Below the pieces are notes generated by a model that saw only the letters and a program-made list of their open reading frames with translations, was not told the DNA's origin and did no database searches. From Gammaproteobacteria bacterium (GTDB taxonomy: Bacteria > Pseudomonadota > Gammaproteobacteria > SZUA-140), in NCBI GenBank assembly GCA_016712635.1, contig JADJQS010000002.1, positions 496,001-560,000 of the forward strand: DNA of 64,000 bases, given 5' to 3'. Below, in pieces: positions 46,063 through 53,431 of the stretch; positions within the stretch are counted from its first letter, which is position 1, and each line of letters begins with the position of its first letter. The position numbers were made by a program, and so were the translations under genes.

Positions 46063-46917
46063 TTAGGCGGGCAGTTCGACCGCGATGTTATCGATGAGGC
46101 GCGCCTTGCCGAGACGTACCGCAGCCAGCACGCGCAAGGCGCGGTCCGCCGGCCCCGCCGGCGCCAGATCACCGGCCCGTCTCACGCCCAGGTATTCGGG
46201 CTGGAATCCCGCGGACTCCAGGCGCCGACGCGCGGATTCCGCCAGTACGGGGTAGTCGCGCCCACCTTCCAGGATCCCGTCACGCACGCCGCACAGTACG
46301 CGATACAGTTCGGGCGCCTGCCGGCGTTCCGGCGGCGAGAGGTAGCGGTTGCGCGAGCTGTACGCCAGGCCGTCCGCTTCGCGCACGGTCGCCACGCCGA
46401 CGATCTCAAGCGGGAAATGGAGATCCTCGACCAGGCGCCGGATGACGAGCAGTTGCTGGTAGTCCTTCTCGCCGAATACGGCCGCGTCCGGACGCACCAG
46501 GTTGAACAGCGCGGCGACGACGGTCGCCACGCCGCTGAAATGGCCGGGACGGAATTCGCCGCACAGGATGGAGGACAGGCCGGGCACCTCGATGCGGGTG
46601 GCCGCCTCCATGCCGCGCGGATAGACCGCCGCGGCGTCCGGCATGAACAGCGCGTCGACGCCGGCCGTGCGCAGCAGGGAGCGATCCTCTTCCGGCGTGC
46701 GCGGATACGCCGCGAGGTCGTCGCCGTCGTTGAATTGCAGGGGATTGACGAAGATGCTGACGACGACGCGAACCGCGATCTGCCGCGCCGCACGCACCAG
46801 CTCCAGATGGCCGGCGTGCAGGTTGCCCATGGTGGGGACGAAGGCGATCCTCTCCCCGGCGCGGCGCCAGCTGCCGGTGACGTCCTCGATCTCCCCGCGC
46901 GTGACCGGCAGCAGCAT
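46063..46917 (-). CDS. panC: Pantothenate synthetase
   Basis: Joins pantoate and beta-alanine using ATP. The 284-residue protein has the nucleotidyl motif VPTMGNLHAGHLELV (His34, His37), VVSIFVNPLQFN, FGEKDYQQLLVIRRLV and AYSSRNRYLSP (KMSKS-like). Its ATG overlaps the panB stop by one base (TGATG), indicating coupled translation. Confidence 0.97.
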   Translation of the reverse strand: MLLPVTRGEIEDVTGSWRRAGERIAFVPTMGNLHAGHLELVRAARQIAVRVVVSIFVNPLQFNDGDDLAAYPRTPEEDRSLLRTAGVDALFMPDAAAVYPRGMEAATRIEVPGLSSILCGEFRPGHFSGVATVVAALFNLVRPDAAVFGEKDYQQLLVIRRLVEDLHFPLEIVGVATVREADGLAYSSRNRYLSPPERRQAPELYRVLCGVRDGILEGGRDYPVLAESARRRLESAGFQPEYLGVRRAGDLAPAGPADRALRVLAAVRLGKARLIDNIAVELPA

Positions 46918-47726
46918 CAGGTATATGCGTGCTCGGCGCCGGGGAACTCGCCCGCCTTCACCGCGCGCACGTACTCTTCGACGGCCGCCTGCACGCTGCC
47001 GCGGCCGGCGAGAAAATCCATGGAGAAGCGCGGACGCCTGCCTGGCGTGACGCCCAGCATGTCATAGAGCACGAGCACCTGGCCGTCGCACCCCGCACCC
47101 GCACCGATGCCGATCACCGGCAGTTCGGTGGCGGCGGTGATCCGGGCCGCCAGCGCCGCGGGCACGCATTCCAGCAGCAGGACATCCGCCCCCGCCTGTT
47201 CGAGGATCTTCGCGTCCTCGAGCAGCATCGCCGCGGCGCGATCATCGCGTCCCTGCACCTGGTAGCCGCCCAGCTTGCGCACCGACTGCGGCAGCAGGCC
47301 CAGATGGGCGCATACCGGCAACCCGTGTCCGCTCAGCAGGCGCACGGCGTCCGCCATGATGCGGCCGCCCTCGATCTTGACGACATGGGCGCCGCCCTCC
47401 TGCATCAGCCGCGCCGCATTGGCCAGCGCCTGCTCGGGCGCGGCGGCGCTCATGAACGGCATGTCGCTCATGATCAGCGCGCGCCGCCGTGCGCGGGCGA
47501 CGCAGCGCGTGTGGTAGACCATGTCGTCGAGCGTGACGGGCAGGGTCGTGTCATGACCCTGCACGACCATCCCGAGGGAGTCGCCCACCAGCAGCACGTC
47601 GACGCCCGCCGCCTCGAGGATGCGGGTGAAGCTCGCGTCATAGGCGGTAACGCAGGCGAATTTCCCGCCCTGCCGCTTCAGCGCGCGCAGAGTGGACAGC
47701 GTGACTTCTGTTTGCTCAGGGGACAT
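46917..47726 (-). CDS. panB: 3-methyl-2-oxobutanoate hydroxymethyltransferase
   Basis: Uses methylene-tetrahydrofolate to form ketopantoate. The 269-residue barrel has KFACVTAYDASFTRILEAAGVDVLLVGDSLGMVVQGHDTT, MSDMPFMS, VKIEGG and the catalytic Glu in LECVPAALAARIT. It lies between a deoxynucleoside kinase (30 bp) and panC. Confidence 0.96.
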   Translation of the reverse strand: MSPEQTEVTLSTLRALKRQGGKFACVTAYDASFTRILEAAGVDVLLVGDSLGMVVQGHDTTLPVTLDDMVYHTRCVARARRRALIMSDMPFMSAAAPEQALANAARLMQEGGAHVVKIEGGRIMADAVRLLSGHGLPVCAHLGLLPQSVRKLGGYQVQGRDDRAAAMLLEDAKILEQAGADVLLLECVPAALAARITAATELPVIGIGAGAGCDGQVLVLYDMLGVTPGRRPRFSMDFLAGRGSVQAAVEEYVRAVKAGEFPGAEHAYT

Positions 47727-47756
47727 GGCTGTCGGCGACCCGTTCCGGCCGCTGCG

Positions 47757-48407
47757 CTACAGAGCGAGCGGCAATGGGTTGAAATAGTGGCGGCCGCTGC
47801 TGATACCGTGGATGCGGTCCACCAGTGCCTCGTAGTCGCGCCCGTTGTTGACCGGATCGATCTCGGTGGCGTTCACGATCAGCAGCGGCGACGTGTCGTA
47901 GTAATGAAAGAATCGTGCATAGGCGTCCGCCACCCGCTGCAGGTAATCCGCCTCGATCAACTGCTCGTGGGCGATGCCGCGGGCGCGGATGCGGCTGCGG
48001 AGTATCTCCGCCGGCGCCTGCAGGTAAATCACCAGATCCGGCACCGGGGCATCGAACGTCATCTGATTATACACCTGCTCGTACAGCTTGAGCTCCTCGT
48101 CATCGAGCGTCAGGCTGGCGAACAGGCGGTCCTTCTGCATCAGGAAGTCGGAGATGCGGACGGGCTGGAAAATATCGCCCTGGCGCAGCCCCTGCAGCTG
48201 GCGCGCGCGCTGAAACAGGAAATACAGCTGCGTGGGCAGCGCCGCCTCGCGCGGATTGCGGTAGAAGCGCTCGAGAAACGGATTCTCCGCCGCACCCTCC
48301 AGCAGCAGCTCGCTGTGAAAGGTCGCCGCGAGGCGTTTGGCCAGGGTGGTCTTGCCGACGCCGATCGGCCCCTCGACCACGATGTAGTTACGACGCGGCG
48401 GTTTCAT
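47757..48407 (-). CDS. Deoxynucleoside kinase family protein
   Basis: A 216-residue P-loop kinase: YIVVEGPIGVGKTTLAKRLA (Walker A near 13-20), FLFQRARQLQGL, the DR(L/F)-type lid region and SRIRARGIAHEQ. This is the dNK/dCK fold family that sits beside folK and panB in many gammaproteobacteria. Its first 20 bp overlap the folK 3' end, so it is cotranscribed with folK. Which nucleoside it phosphorylates cannot be read from sequence. Confidence 0.88.
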   Translation of the reverse strand: MKPPRRNYIVVEGPIGVGKTTLAKRLAATFHSELLLEGAAENPFLERFYRNPREAALPTQLYFLFQRARQLQGLRQGDIFQPVRISDFLMQKDRLFASLTLDDEELKLYEQVYNQMTFDAPVPDLVIYLQAPAEILRSRIRARGIAHEQLIEADYLQRVADAYARFFHYYDTSPLLIVNATEIDPVNNGRDYEALVDRIHGISSGRHYFNPLPLAL

Positions 48408-48930
48408 CGCGCTTCTCCATTCGTTGCAGCCCGCGCCGCGGACAGCGCTGCAGGCAGTCGCGCAGGCTTCCGGCTCCGGGTATCACCAGTTCAGGATCGA
48501 TCTCGAACATAGGATACAGAACGAAATCGCGCCGAACCATTTCCGGATGCGGCACCGTCAGCCGCGGACTGCTGAATTCACGGTCGCCGTAGAGCAGCAG
48601 GTCGAGATCCAGGCTGCGCGGACCCCAGCGCTCGCCCGGACGCCGCGTGCGCCCCTGGCGCTCCTCGATGGCGAGCAGCTCGTCCAGCAGTTCTGGCGCG
48701 GGCAGCCGCGTCTCCAGCAGCACGACAGCGTTGATGAAATCCGGCTGCGCGATATCTCCGAGCGGGCGGCTCCGGTACAGGGAGGATACCGCCAGGCGGC
48801 GGCTTGCGGGCAGATCCGCCAGCGCGGCGAAGGCCCGCTCGACCTGGCGCAGCGGGTCATCGAGGTTGCTGCCCACGCCGATGTAGGCCCGCACCCCGGC
48901 GCCGTCTGAACCTGCACAGGGCTTCGCCAT
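48388..48930 (-). CDS. folK: 6-hydroxymethyl-7,8-dihydropterin pyrophosphokinase
   Basis: Adds pyrophosphate to the pterin precursor of folate. The 180-residue protein has AYIGVGSNLDDPLRQVERA, SSLYRSRPLGDIAQPDFINAVVLLET and the signature RWGPRSLDLDLLLYGDRE with metal-binding aspartates, then LTVPHPEMVRRDFVLYPM. I chose the ATG at 48930; a GTG 15 bp upstream is possible. Between pcnB and a deoxynucleoside kinase gene. Confidence 0.95.
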   Translation of the reverse strand: MAKPCAGSDGAGVRAYIGVGSNLDDPLRQVERAFAALADLPASRRLAVSSLYRSRPLGDIAQPDFINAVVLLETRLPAPELLDELLAIEERQGRTRRPGERWGPRSLDLDLLLYGDREFSSPRLTVPHPEMVRRDFVLYPMFEIDPELVIPGAGSLRDCLQRCPRRGLQRMEKRDETAAS

Positions 48931-48984
48931 TTGCCGACCGTCCACACTGCTTCCGCCGTCCCGGATTCACACCTCCGGGGCACG

Positions 48985-50322
48985 CTACGGCTGGTCACCC
49001 TTCGGTTCGCCCGCCCCCGCGTTTCCGCCGCGGCGGCGGCCGCCCCGGCGCCGGCGCCGGCGCGCGCCCTCACCCGCCGGCTTCGCCGCCGGCTGCTCCA
49101 GCAAGGTAGTGCGCCCCGCCTCGTCCGTTTCCTGCATGCTCGTCCACCACTCGCACAGCTCGCGCAGTTCCTCGCCCGCTTCGCAGCGCAGGAGCAGGAA
49201 ATCGTAGGCGGCACGGAACCGCGGATGCTCCAGCAGGCGCAGCGCCTTCTTGCCGGCGTTGCGCTGCAGACGCGGCTGCATCTGCCAGATTTCGCGCATC
49301 GGGAGCGCGTAACGGCGCGGCAGTATGGCGTGCTGGCTCTGTTCCTGCATGACCTCGCCCGCCGCCTGCTGTTGCGCGGGCAGTTCGGGCTGCCCCTGCT
49401 CCTGCAGCTCGAGCGCCCGTTCGCGCATCGGCGCCCACAGGAAGGCGGCGTACAGGAAGGCGGGCGTGACCGGCTTGTCCTGCGCGATCCTGGCGTCGGT
49501 ATTGGCGGCGGCGCGCATCACCATCGCCGCAGGCACACCCTCGCGCGCCGCGCTCATGGTGCGCTCGGTGGCGGGAAACAGGTGCTGAAAGAGATCGTAG
49601 TGGCGCAGCATCTCCACCGTCTGTTCGGCGCTCCCGCCCAGGAACAGCTTGAGCACCTCTTCATAGAGGCGCGCGGGCGAGATGCTCGCCAGCAGCGGCG
49701 CCAGCGCACGCAGCGGGGCCTCCGTCTGCGGATGCAGGCGGAACCCGAGTTTGACGGCGAAACGCACCGCGCGCAGCATGCGCACCGGATCTTCGCGGTA
49801 ACGCGTCTCCGGATCGCCGATCAGTCGCAGGACACCCGCGCGCAGATCCTCGACGCCACCCACGTAGTCGACGACGCTGAAGTCGTCGATGTTGTAGTAC
49901 AGCGCATTGACGGTGAAGTCCCGGCGCCAGGCATCTTCCTCGACCGTCCCGTAGACATTGTCGCGGATGATCCTGCCGTCCTCGACCAGGCGGTTCTCCG
50001 AGTCGTCTCCGTCGGAGGCGAGGGCGCGGAAGGTCGCGACCTCGATGATCTCGCGCCCGAAGTGGACATGCGCCAGATGAAACCGGCGTCCGATCAGGCG
50101 GCAGTTGCGGAACTGCGCCTTGACCTGCTCGGGGTGGGCGTCGGTGGAGACATCGAAGTCTTTGGGCTCGCGACCCAGGAGCATGTCGCGCACGCAGCCG
50201 CCGACGAGATAGGCGGCGTAACCCGCCTCCCTGAGTCGGTACAAGACCTTCAATGCATTTTGATTGATCCCCGTCCGGGATAGGCTGTGTTCGGAACGGG
50301 GAATAACGAGGGGCTTGGTGAT
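48985..50322 (-). CDS. pcnB: Poly(A) polymerase I, apparent non-canonical start codon
   Basis: Adds poly(A) tails to RNA 3' ends and promotes decay. Nucleotidyltransferase motifs YLVGGCVRDMLLGREPKDFDVST, CRLIGRRFHLAHV, EIIEVATFRA and DFTVNALYY are present; the C-terminus is Arg/Gly-rich and basic (RRRRRGGRRRGG). The first ATG/GTG/TTG in frame is a TTG at 50253, inside the conserved region: upstream codons still read VIPRSEHSLSRTGINQNALK, which matches the family N-terminus. An in-frame TAG lies further up, with no ATG, GTG or TTG between. The best start is ATC at 50322, seven bases after AAAGGGA, giving 445 residues. Escherichia coli pcnB is known to start at AUU. Confidence 0.9.
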   Translation of the reverse strand: MTKPLVIPRSEHSLSRTGINQNALKVLYRLREAGYAAYLVGGCVRDMLLGREPKDFDVSTDAHPEQVKAQFRNCRLIGRRFHLAHVHFGREIIEVATFRALASDGDDSENRLVEDGRIIRDNVYGTVEEDAWRRDFTVNALYYNIDDFSVVDYVGGVEDLRAGVLRLIGDPETRYREDPVRMLRAVRFAVKLGFRLHPQTEAPLRALAPLLASISPARLYEEVLKLFLGGSAEQTVEMLRHYDLFQHLFPATERTMSAAREGVPAAMVMRAAANTDARIAQDKPVTPAFLYAAFLWAPMRERALELQEQGQPELPAQQQAAGEVMQEQSQHAILPRRYALPMREIWQMQPRLQRNAGKKALRLLEHPRFRAAYDFLLLRCEAGEELRELCEWWTSMQETDEAGRTTLLEQPAAKPAGEGARRRRRRGGRRRGGNAGAGEPKGDQP

Positions 50323-50373
50323 GACGCTGTCCCTTTCTGCTGGCTAGGTTATTCCTGAATTATTATCAATAGG

Positions 50374-50401
50374 TTGTACATTCACAGAAGAACCGTATAA
50401 T
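50374..50401 (+). promoter_or_regulatory. tRNA-Glu promoter
   Basis: TTGTAC (50374-50379) and a perfect TATAAT (50396-50401) are 16 bases apart, about 55 bases before the tRNA. It is divergent from pcnB. An AT-rich stretch just upstream may help, as at stable-RNA promoters. Confidence 0.75.
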
Positions 50402-50456
50402 AGCCGAAATTCGTGGGACATCCTACTGTCCCGCATCCCCGGTTTAAATCACACAC

Positions 50457-50532
50457 GCTCCCTTCGTCTAGCGGCCTAGGACACCGCCCTCTCACGGCGG
50501 GAACAGGGGTTCGAAACCCCTAGGGAGCGCCA
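50457..50532 (+). tRNA. tRNA-Glu, anticodon CUC
   Basis: A 76-base cloverleaf with encoded CCA. Acceptor arms GCTCCCT and AGGGAGC pair over seven bases; the anticodon stem CCGCC/GGCGG encloses the loop CTCTCAC, giving anticodon CTC; the T arm is AGGGG-TTCGAAA-CCCCT. The D arm and identity match bacterial tRNA-Glu. It reads GAG, the abundant Glu codon in a GC-rich genome. Confidence 0.96.
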
Positions 50533-50612
50533 ACCTGATCAATAGCTTAGAAACATCGGTGCGGGGCGCCTTGCCCCCGCCGGGATCGGGCCTGTGCCTT
50601 CCGGATGGTCAG

Positions 50613-50641
50613 GGCCTGCCCGGATCATGCCGGGACAGGCC
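50613..50641. other. Hairpin between tRNA-Glu and a convergent gene
   Basis: GGCCTG-CCCGG, a six-base loop, then CCGGG-A-CAGGCC gives an 11-pair stem with one bulged A. It lies between the convergent tRNA-Glu and the DUF1566 gene, so it could help stop both transcripts, but no T-run follows on either strand. Confidence 0.3.
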
Positions 50642-50667
50642 GCTGAGTCTGGTCTGACTGCGGGTGA

Positions 50668-51231
50668 TTACTCGGCGGGCATCATCTGCGGCGGCTTCCA
50701 CCAGGGTCCGCCCCGCACGAGACGCGCCGCGCCTTTCATCGTCTTCGCCTGGGGATTGGCCTCGCCCCCGCCGAAATCGAGCGCATAGGCTTCTTCCGGT
50801 ATGCCGCGCCTCTCCATGCCGCTCCAGAACAGGACATTCGGTGTATTCGGGAATACCGTCGAATTGACCCGGGGGAAGAAACACTTGCGCTCGACGATCG
50901 ATGCGAGCTCGGGAATCACCGGATAGCGCCAATCATTGAAGCCGGCATATCCCTCCTTGTTGAGTCGCTCGACCTCCTGCGCCACCTCCGCCCAGGTGAA
51001 CTCGCGCTGCTGGCCCCGGCATCCATGGCCGTCCCAGGACTGACCGATCGCACAGCGCATCCACATCAGGCCGGTATCCTTGTGAGTCACCGTACCATTT
51101 TCATGCAGTTCAAAACTGCTGCTCGGCGTCGATTCAGTGATATTCGCTCGGCACTCCTGTGCGGCCCAGGCCTCCGAGCCCAGCAGCCACGCCGATAACA
51201 CTATAACAACCGGGACGAATCTTGCTTTCAT
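50668..51231 (-). CDS. Secreted DUF1566 (Lcl C-terminal-like) protein
   Basis: A 187-residue exported protein with a signal peptide of about 23 residues (ending SEAWA). The mature part follows the DUF1566 pattern: GTVTHKDTGLMWMRCAIGQSWDG, LNKEGYAGFNDWRYPVIPEL, FPNTPNVLFWSG and a closing ARLVRGGPW. Four or more cysteines suggest disulfides. AGGGATTTA precedes the ATG. It lies after the terminator of the cytochrome gene, so it may have a separate transcript or be read through. Function unknown. Confidence 0.78.
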   Translation of the reverse strand: MKARFVPVVIVLSAWLLGSEAWAAQECRANITESTPSSSFELHENGTVTHKDTGLMWMRCAIGQSWDGHGCRGQQREFTWAEVAQEVERLNKEGYAGFNDWRYPVIPELASIVERKCFFPRVNSTVFPNTPNVLFWSGMERRGIPEEAYALDFGGGEANPQAKTMKGAARLVRGGPWWKPPQMMPAE

Positions 51232-51277
51232 TAAATCCCTCCGCACATCTCTGGGCCGCATTTGAGCTTGCCGGATA

Positions 51278-51314
51278 CAAAAATCCCTCACGGGCGTAAC
51301 ACCCGTGAGGGATT
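51278..51314 (-). terminator. Strong intrinsic terminator after the cytochrome gene
   Basis: AATCCCTCACGGG (51282-51294) and CCCGTGAGGGATT (51302-51314) form a perfect 13-pair stem with a seven-base loop. On the minus strand the stem runs into TTTTTG, so it ends the leftward phosphoesterase-cytochrome transcript, 48 bp past the cytochrome stop. Confidence 0.9.
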
Positions 51315-51362
51315 CAGTATACAGCCATCAAACGTTGTTATTCATCATCAGGGGCACCCCCA

Positions 51363-51881
51363 TCATGGGGCATCCATGTCGGTGACACCTTCTGGTAACG
51401 GATAGCCGGCACCACTACCCTTGACAGGATTCGCACCATGTTGCTCATCCTTGCCGAGCGCGATGGCTACCCCGTCATGCATAAAGGTGGCATAGGCCTC
51501 CATCGCGATCATCTTGTCGCCTTCGGTCGGCAACGCCTTCCCTTCCAGCGGCACCATGATGCACCAGTTGATCATCTCCCTCAGCGTGCCGACCTTGCCC
51601 AGGTTCGTCTGGAACTTGGGCCAGGTGTGCGGATTGGTCGCCGAACCGTCAGGGTGGCAGTTCCCGCAGGCCAGACCGTTGGTGCCGAGCGAGCCGTCGT
51701 GCCAGAGGGCATCGCCCGTTAATACCGCCTTCATCAGCTCTTGCCGTTCCTGTTCGGCCTGCGCCGGACTGACCGGCTTCTTCGCCTGGACATCCGCTGG
51801 ACCGCCCAGCAGCAAGAACCCCGCGAGGCTCAGACCCGTGACGGAGGCACCGATTGCATACATGCTTTTATGTTTTTTCAT
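51363..51881 (-). CDS. Monohaem c-type cytochrome, SoxA/TsdA-like domain
   Basis: A 172-residue exported protein: signal region to about residue 33 (hydrophobic core IGASVTGLSLAGFLLLGG), then one haem site CGNCH (Cys72, Cys75, His76). Downstream, LREMINWCIMVPLEGKALPTEGDKMIAMEAYATFM has the spacing of the second half of SoxA/TsdA-type cytochromes, with Met or Cys candidates for the sixth haem ligand. GGAGG lies nine bases before the ATG. It starts 17 bp after a Tat phosphoesterase gene, implying a shared periplasmic task, and ends at a strong terminator. The redox partner is unknown. Confidence 0.85.
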   Translation of the reverse strand: MKKHKSMYAIGASVTGLSLAGFLLLGGPADVQAKKPVSPAQAEQERQELMKAVLTGDALWHDGSLGTNGLACGNCHPDGSATNPHTWPKFQTNLGKVGTLREMINWCIMVPLEGKALPTEGDKMIAMEAYATFMHDGVAIALGKDEQHGANPVKGSGAGYPLPEGVTDMDAP

Positions 51882-51898
51882 CACGTAATCCTCCACGG

Positions 51899-52921
51899 TT
51901 AGAGCTTGATGCCGGCTTGCACGTTGGCGGGGAGCAGATCCGACCACACTTGGTAGTTCAGCATGCCGCCAAACACCTTGTCCCCCGCCAGGTTGACCTT
52001 GTGGCCGCCCAGACCGTCGTAGATGTCGGCAGGGTCGACGCGGTTCATCCTGAGACTCGGATAGGGAAGCTGGATCTGGGGATACGGCCACGGCCACGAG
52101 GTCGACAGCAGGCCCGCCGAGGTCATGTTGCCCATCGCGTTGTAGACGACCTGGTGCACGTGTCCGTGTATCGCGACCACCTTGTCGAACTTGCCGAGGA
52201 TCTGCCGGATCTGGGGGGCGTCCTTGGTCTGGAAGTTCCAGCGCGGATAGTAATCCCACAGCGGCGAATGGGTCATGATGAACACCGGCGTATCCGGGCT
52301 GAGCTTCGCGACATCCTTCGCCAGCCAGTCCAGCTGCTCCGCACCCACGCCCCAGGCGCCGCAGCGGTGGGACTCGAGCTCGGCGCACCAGCCCATCCGC
52401 TCGTCGGGTGTCAGGCCCCGGCCGGTCCAGTAGTCGTCGACCAGGATCGAGTTCATGCCAATGAAGTGCACGCCCTTGTGGTCGAAGGACCAGTGGTCGG
52501 CGCCGAAGCGATCCTTCCAGCCCTTGCCGAGATCCAGGTACCAGTCATGCTCGCCCGGGATGATCTTGTAGGGCATCTTGAGCTTGGAGAGGATCTTCTT
52601 CCCCTTGTCGAGTTCGCCCGGCTTGGCGAGCTGTCCGATGTCGCCGCCGTAGAGCACGAAATCGGGAGCGGGGTTCATCTTGTTGATATCATCTACCGCC
52701 CGTTCCAGGATGCGGTCGAACTTGTGATCCTTGATGTCGTGCAGGTGGGCGTCGGTGATAACTGCGAAGGTGAAGGGCGATATCTTCTTGGTGGCCGCCT
52801 CGGCGATGCCGGCGAGGCCGAAAAAGCTGTTGGGAGCTGGGGCGAACGTACCGGCAACAAACGTTGCAGCAGTTGCCTTTACGGACATACCTAGAAAGTT
52901 TCTTCTTGAAATCTTTTCCAC
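51899..52921 (-). CDS. Tat-exported calcineurin-like metallophosphoesterase
   Basis: A 340-residue protein starting at GTG 52921, eight bases after GAGGAGG; this places the twin-arginine motif SRRNFLG at residues 5-11, ahead of a weakly hydrophobic signal ending near AEAA. Metal motifs: ITDAHLHD (Asp57, His59), YGGDIGQ, PGEHDWY, THSPLW and IHGHVHQVVY. The usual GNHD/E block reads GEHD, so the bridging Asn ligand is replaced by Glu. An ATG 33 bp upstream lacks a ribosome site. Export through Tat implies folding with metal in the cytoplasm. First gene of a two-gene unit with a cytochrome c; substrate unknown. Confidence 0.87.
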   Translation of the reverse strand: MEKISRRNFLGMSVKATAATFVAGTFAPAPNSFFGLAGIAEAATKKISPFTFAVITDAHLHDIKDHKFDRILERAVDDINKMNPAPDFVLYGGDIGQLAKPGELDKGKKILSKLKMPYKIIPGEHDWYLDLGKGWKDRFGADHWSFDHKGVHFIGMNSILVDDYWTGRGLTPDERMGWCAELESHRCGAWGVGAEQLDWLAKDVAKLSPDTPVFIMTHSPLWDYYPRWNFQTKDAPQIRQILGKFDKVVAIHGHVHQVVYNAMGNMTSAGLLSTSWPWPYPQIQLPYPSLRMNRVDPADIYDGLGGHKVNLAGDKVFGGMLNYQVWSDLLPANVQAGIKL

Positions 52922-53431
52922 GGCTGAATCCTCCTCTTGCGCGTGAGCGCGCATTAGTGTCGTTGTGTCGCGTTGTTTCCAGTACTACTAGTGCTTTCTC
53001 CTTTTGCTGCCTAGTTAATAACGAAATACAGGTTCCGGATCGTGCTTGGGTGAGTTGAAGGACGTGCTATCTATAATTTTTGTTTTAAAAATGTTGGACC
53101 ATGTCTAAGACACGATCTAAACCGTACTCCCGCCCCTGAGACGTGTCAATAGCCCAAGCGGCTTATGATCGGACCGGCCGGTGCGCAGACGGACCGGCGT
53201 CATCCGGCCGTCGCGGCTGGCGCATCACGGCCTGCCGGACTGCGCGGCGGAACTTCAGCGGAGGGGGATGCGGTGAAGGCTGCGGGTCAGCCCCATGCCC
53301 GATGGACTCGGGCATGGCCGGACCCGGCGATGTTCAGATGACTTCGCACATTGCACTATCAATGAATTGATCTTCAATGGATTCCATCTGCGGGTCCGTT
53401 TGGGCCGGATGTCCGTGCGGCGCGCCCCGCC
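52922..53431. other. 510-bp gene-free stretch between the phosphoesterase and lptG
   Basis: The half next to the phosphoesterase (52922-53110) is AT-rich and holds its promoter region, including the palindrome TGTCT-A-AGACA (53102-53112) and a run of A/T near 53074-53092. The other half is GC-rich and has a perfect ten-pair hairpin, CCATGCCCGA/TCGGGCATGG (53293-53302 and 53308-53317, five-base loop), without a T-run. No credible gene is seen; short frames lack a ribosome site. Confidence 0.4.

Noticed and set aside
50533..50612. Second tRNA after tRNA-Glu
   Set aside because: No cloverleaf can be drawn in the bases that follow.
53143..53370. 75-residue + strand frame
   Set aside because: No ribosome site, no signal peptide, skewed Arg/Gly/Ser composition and no family resemblance.
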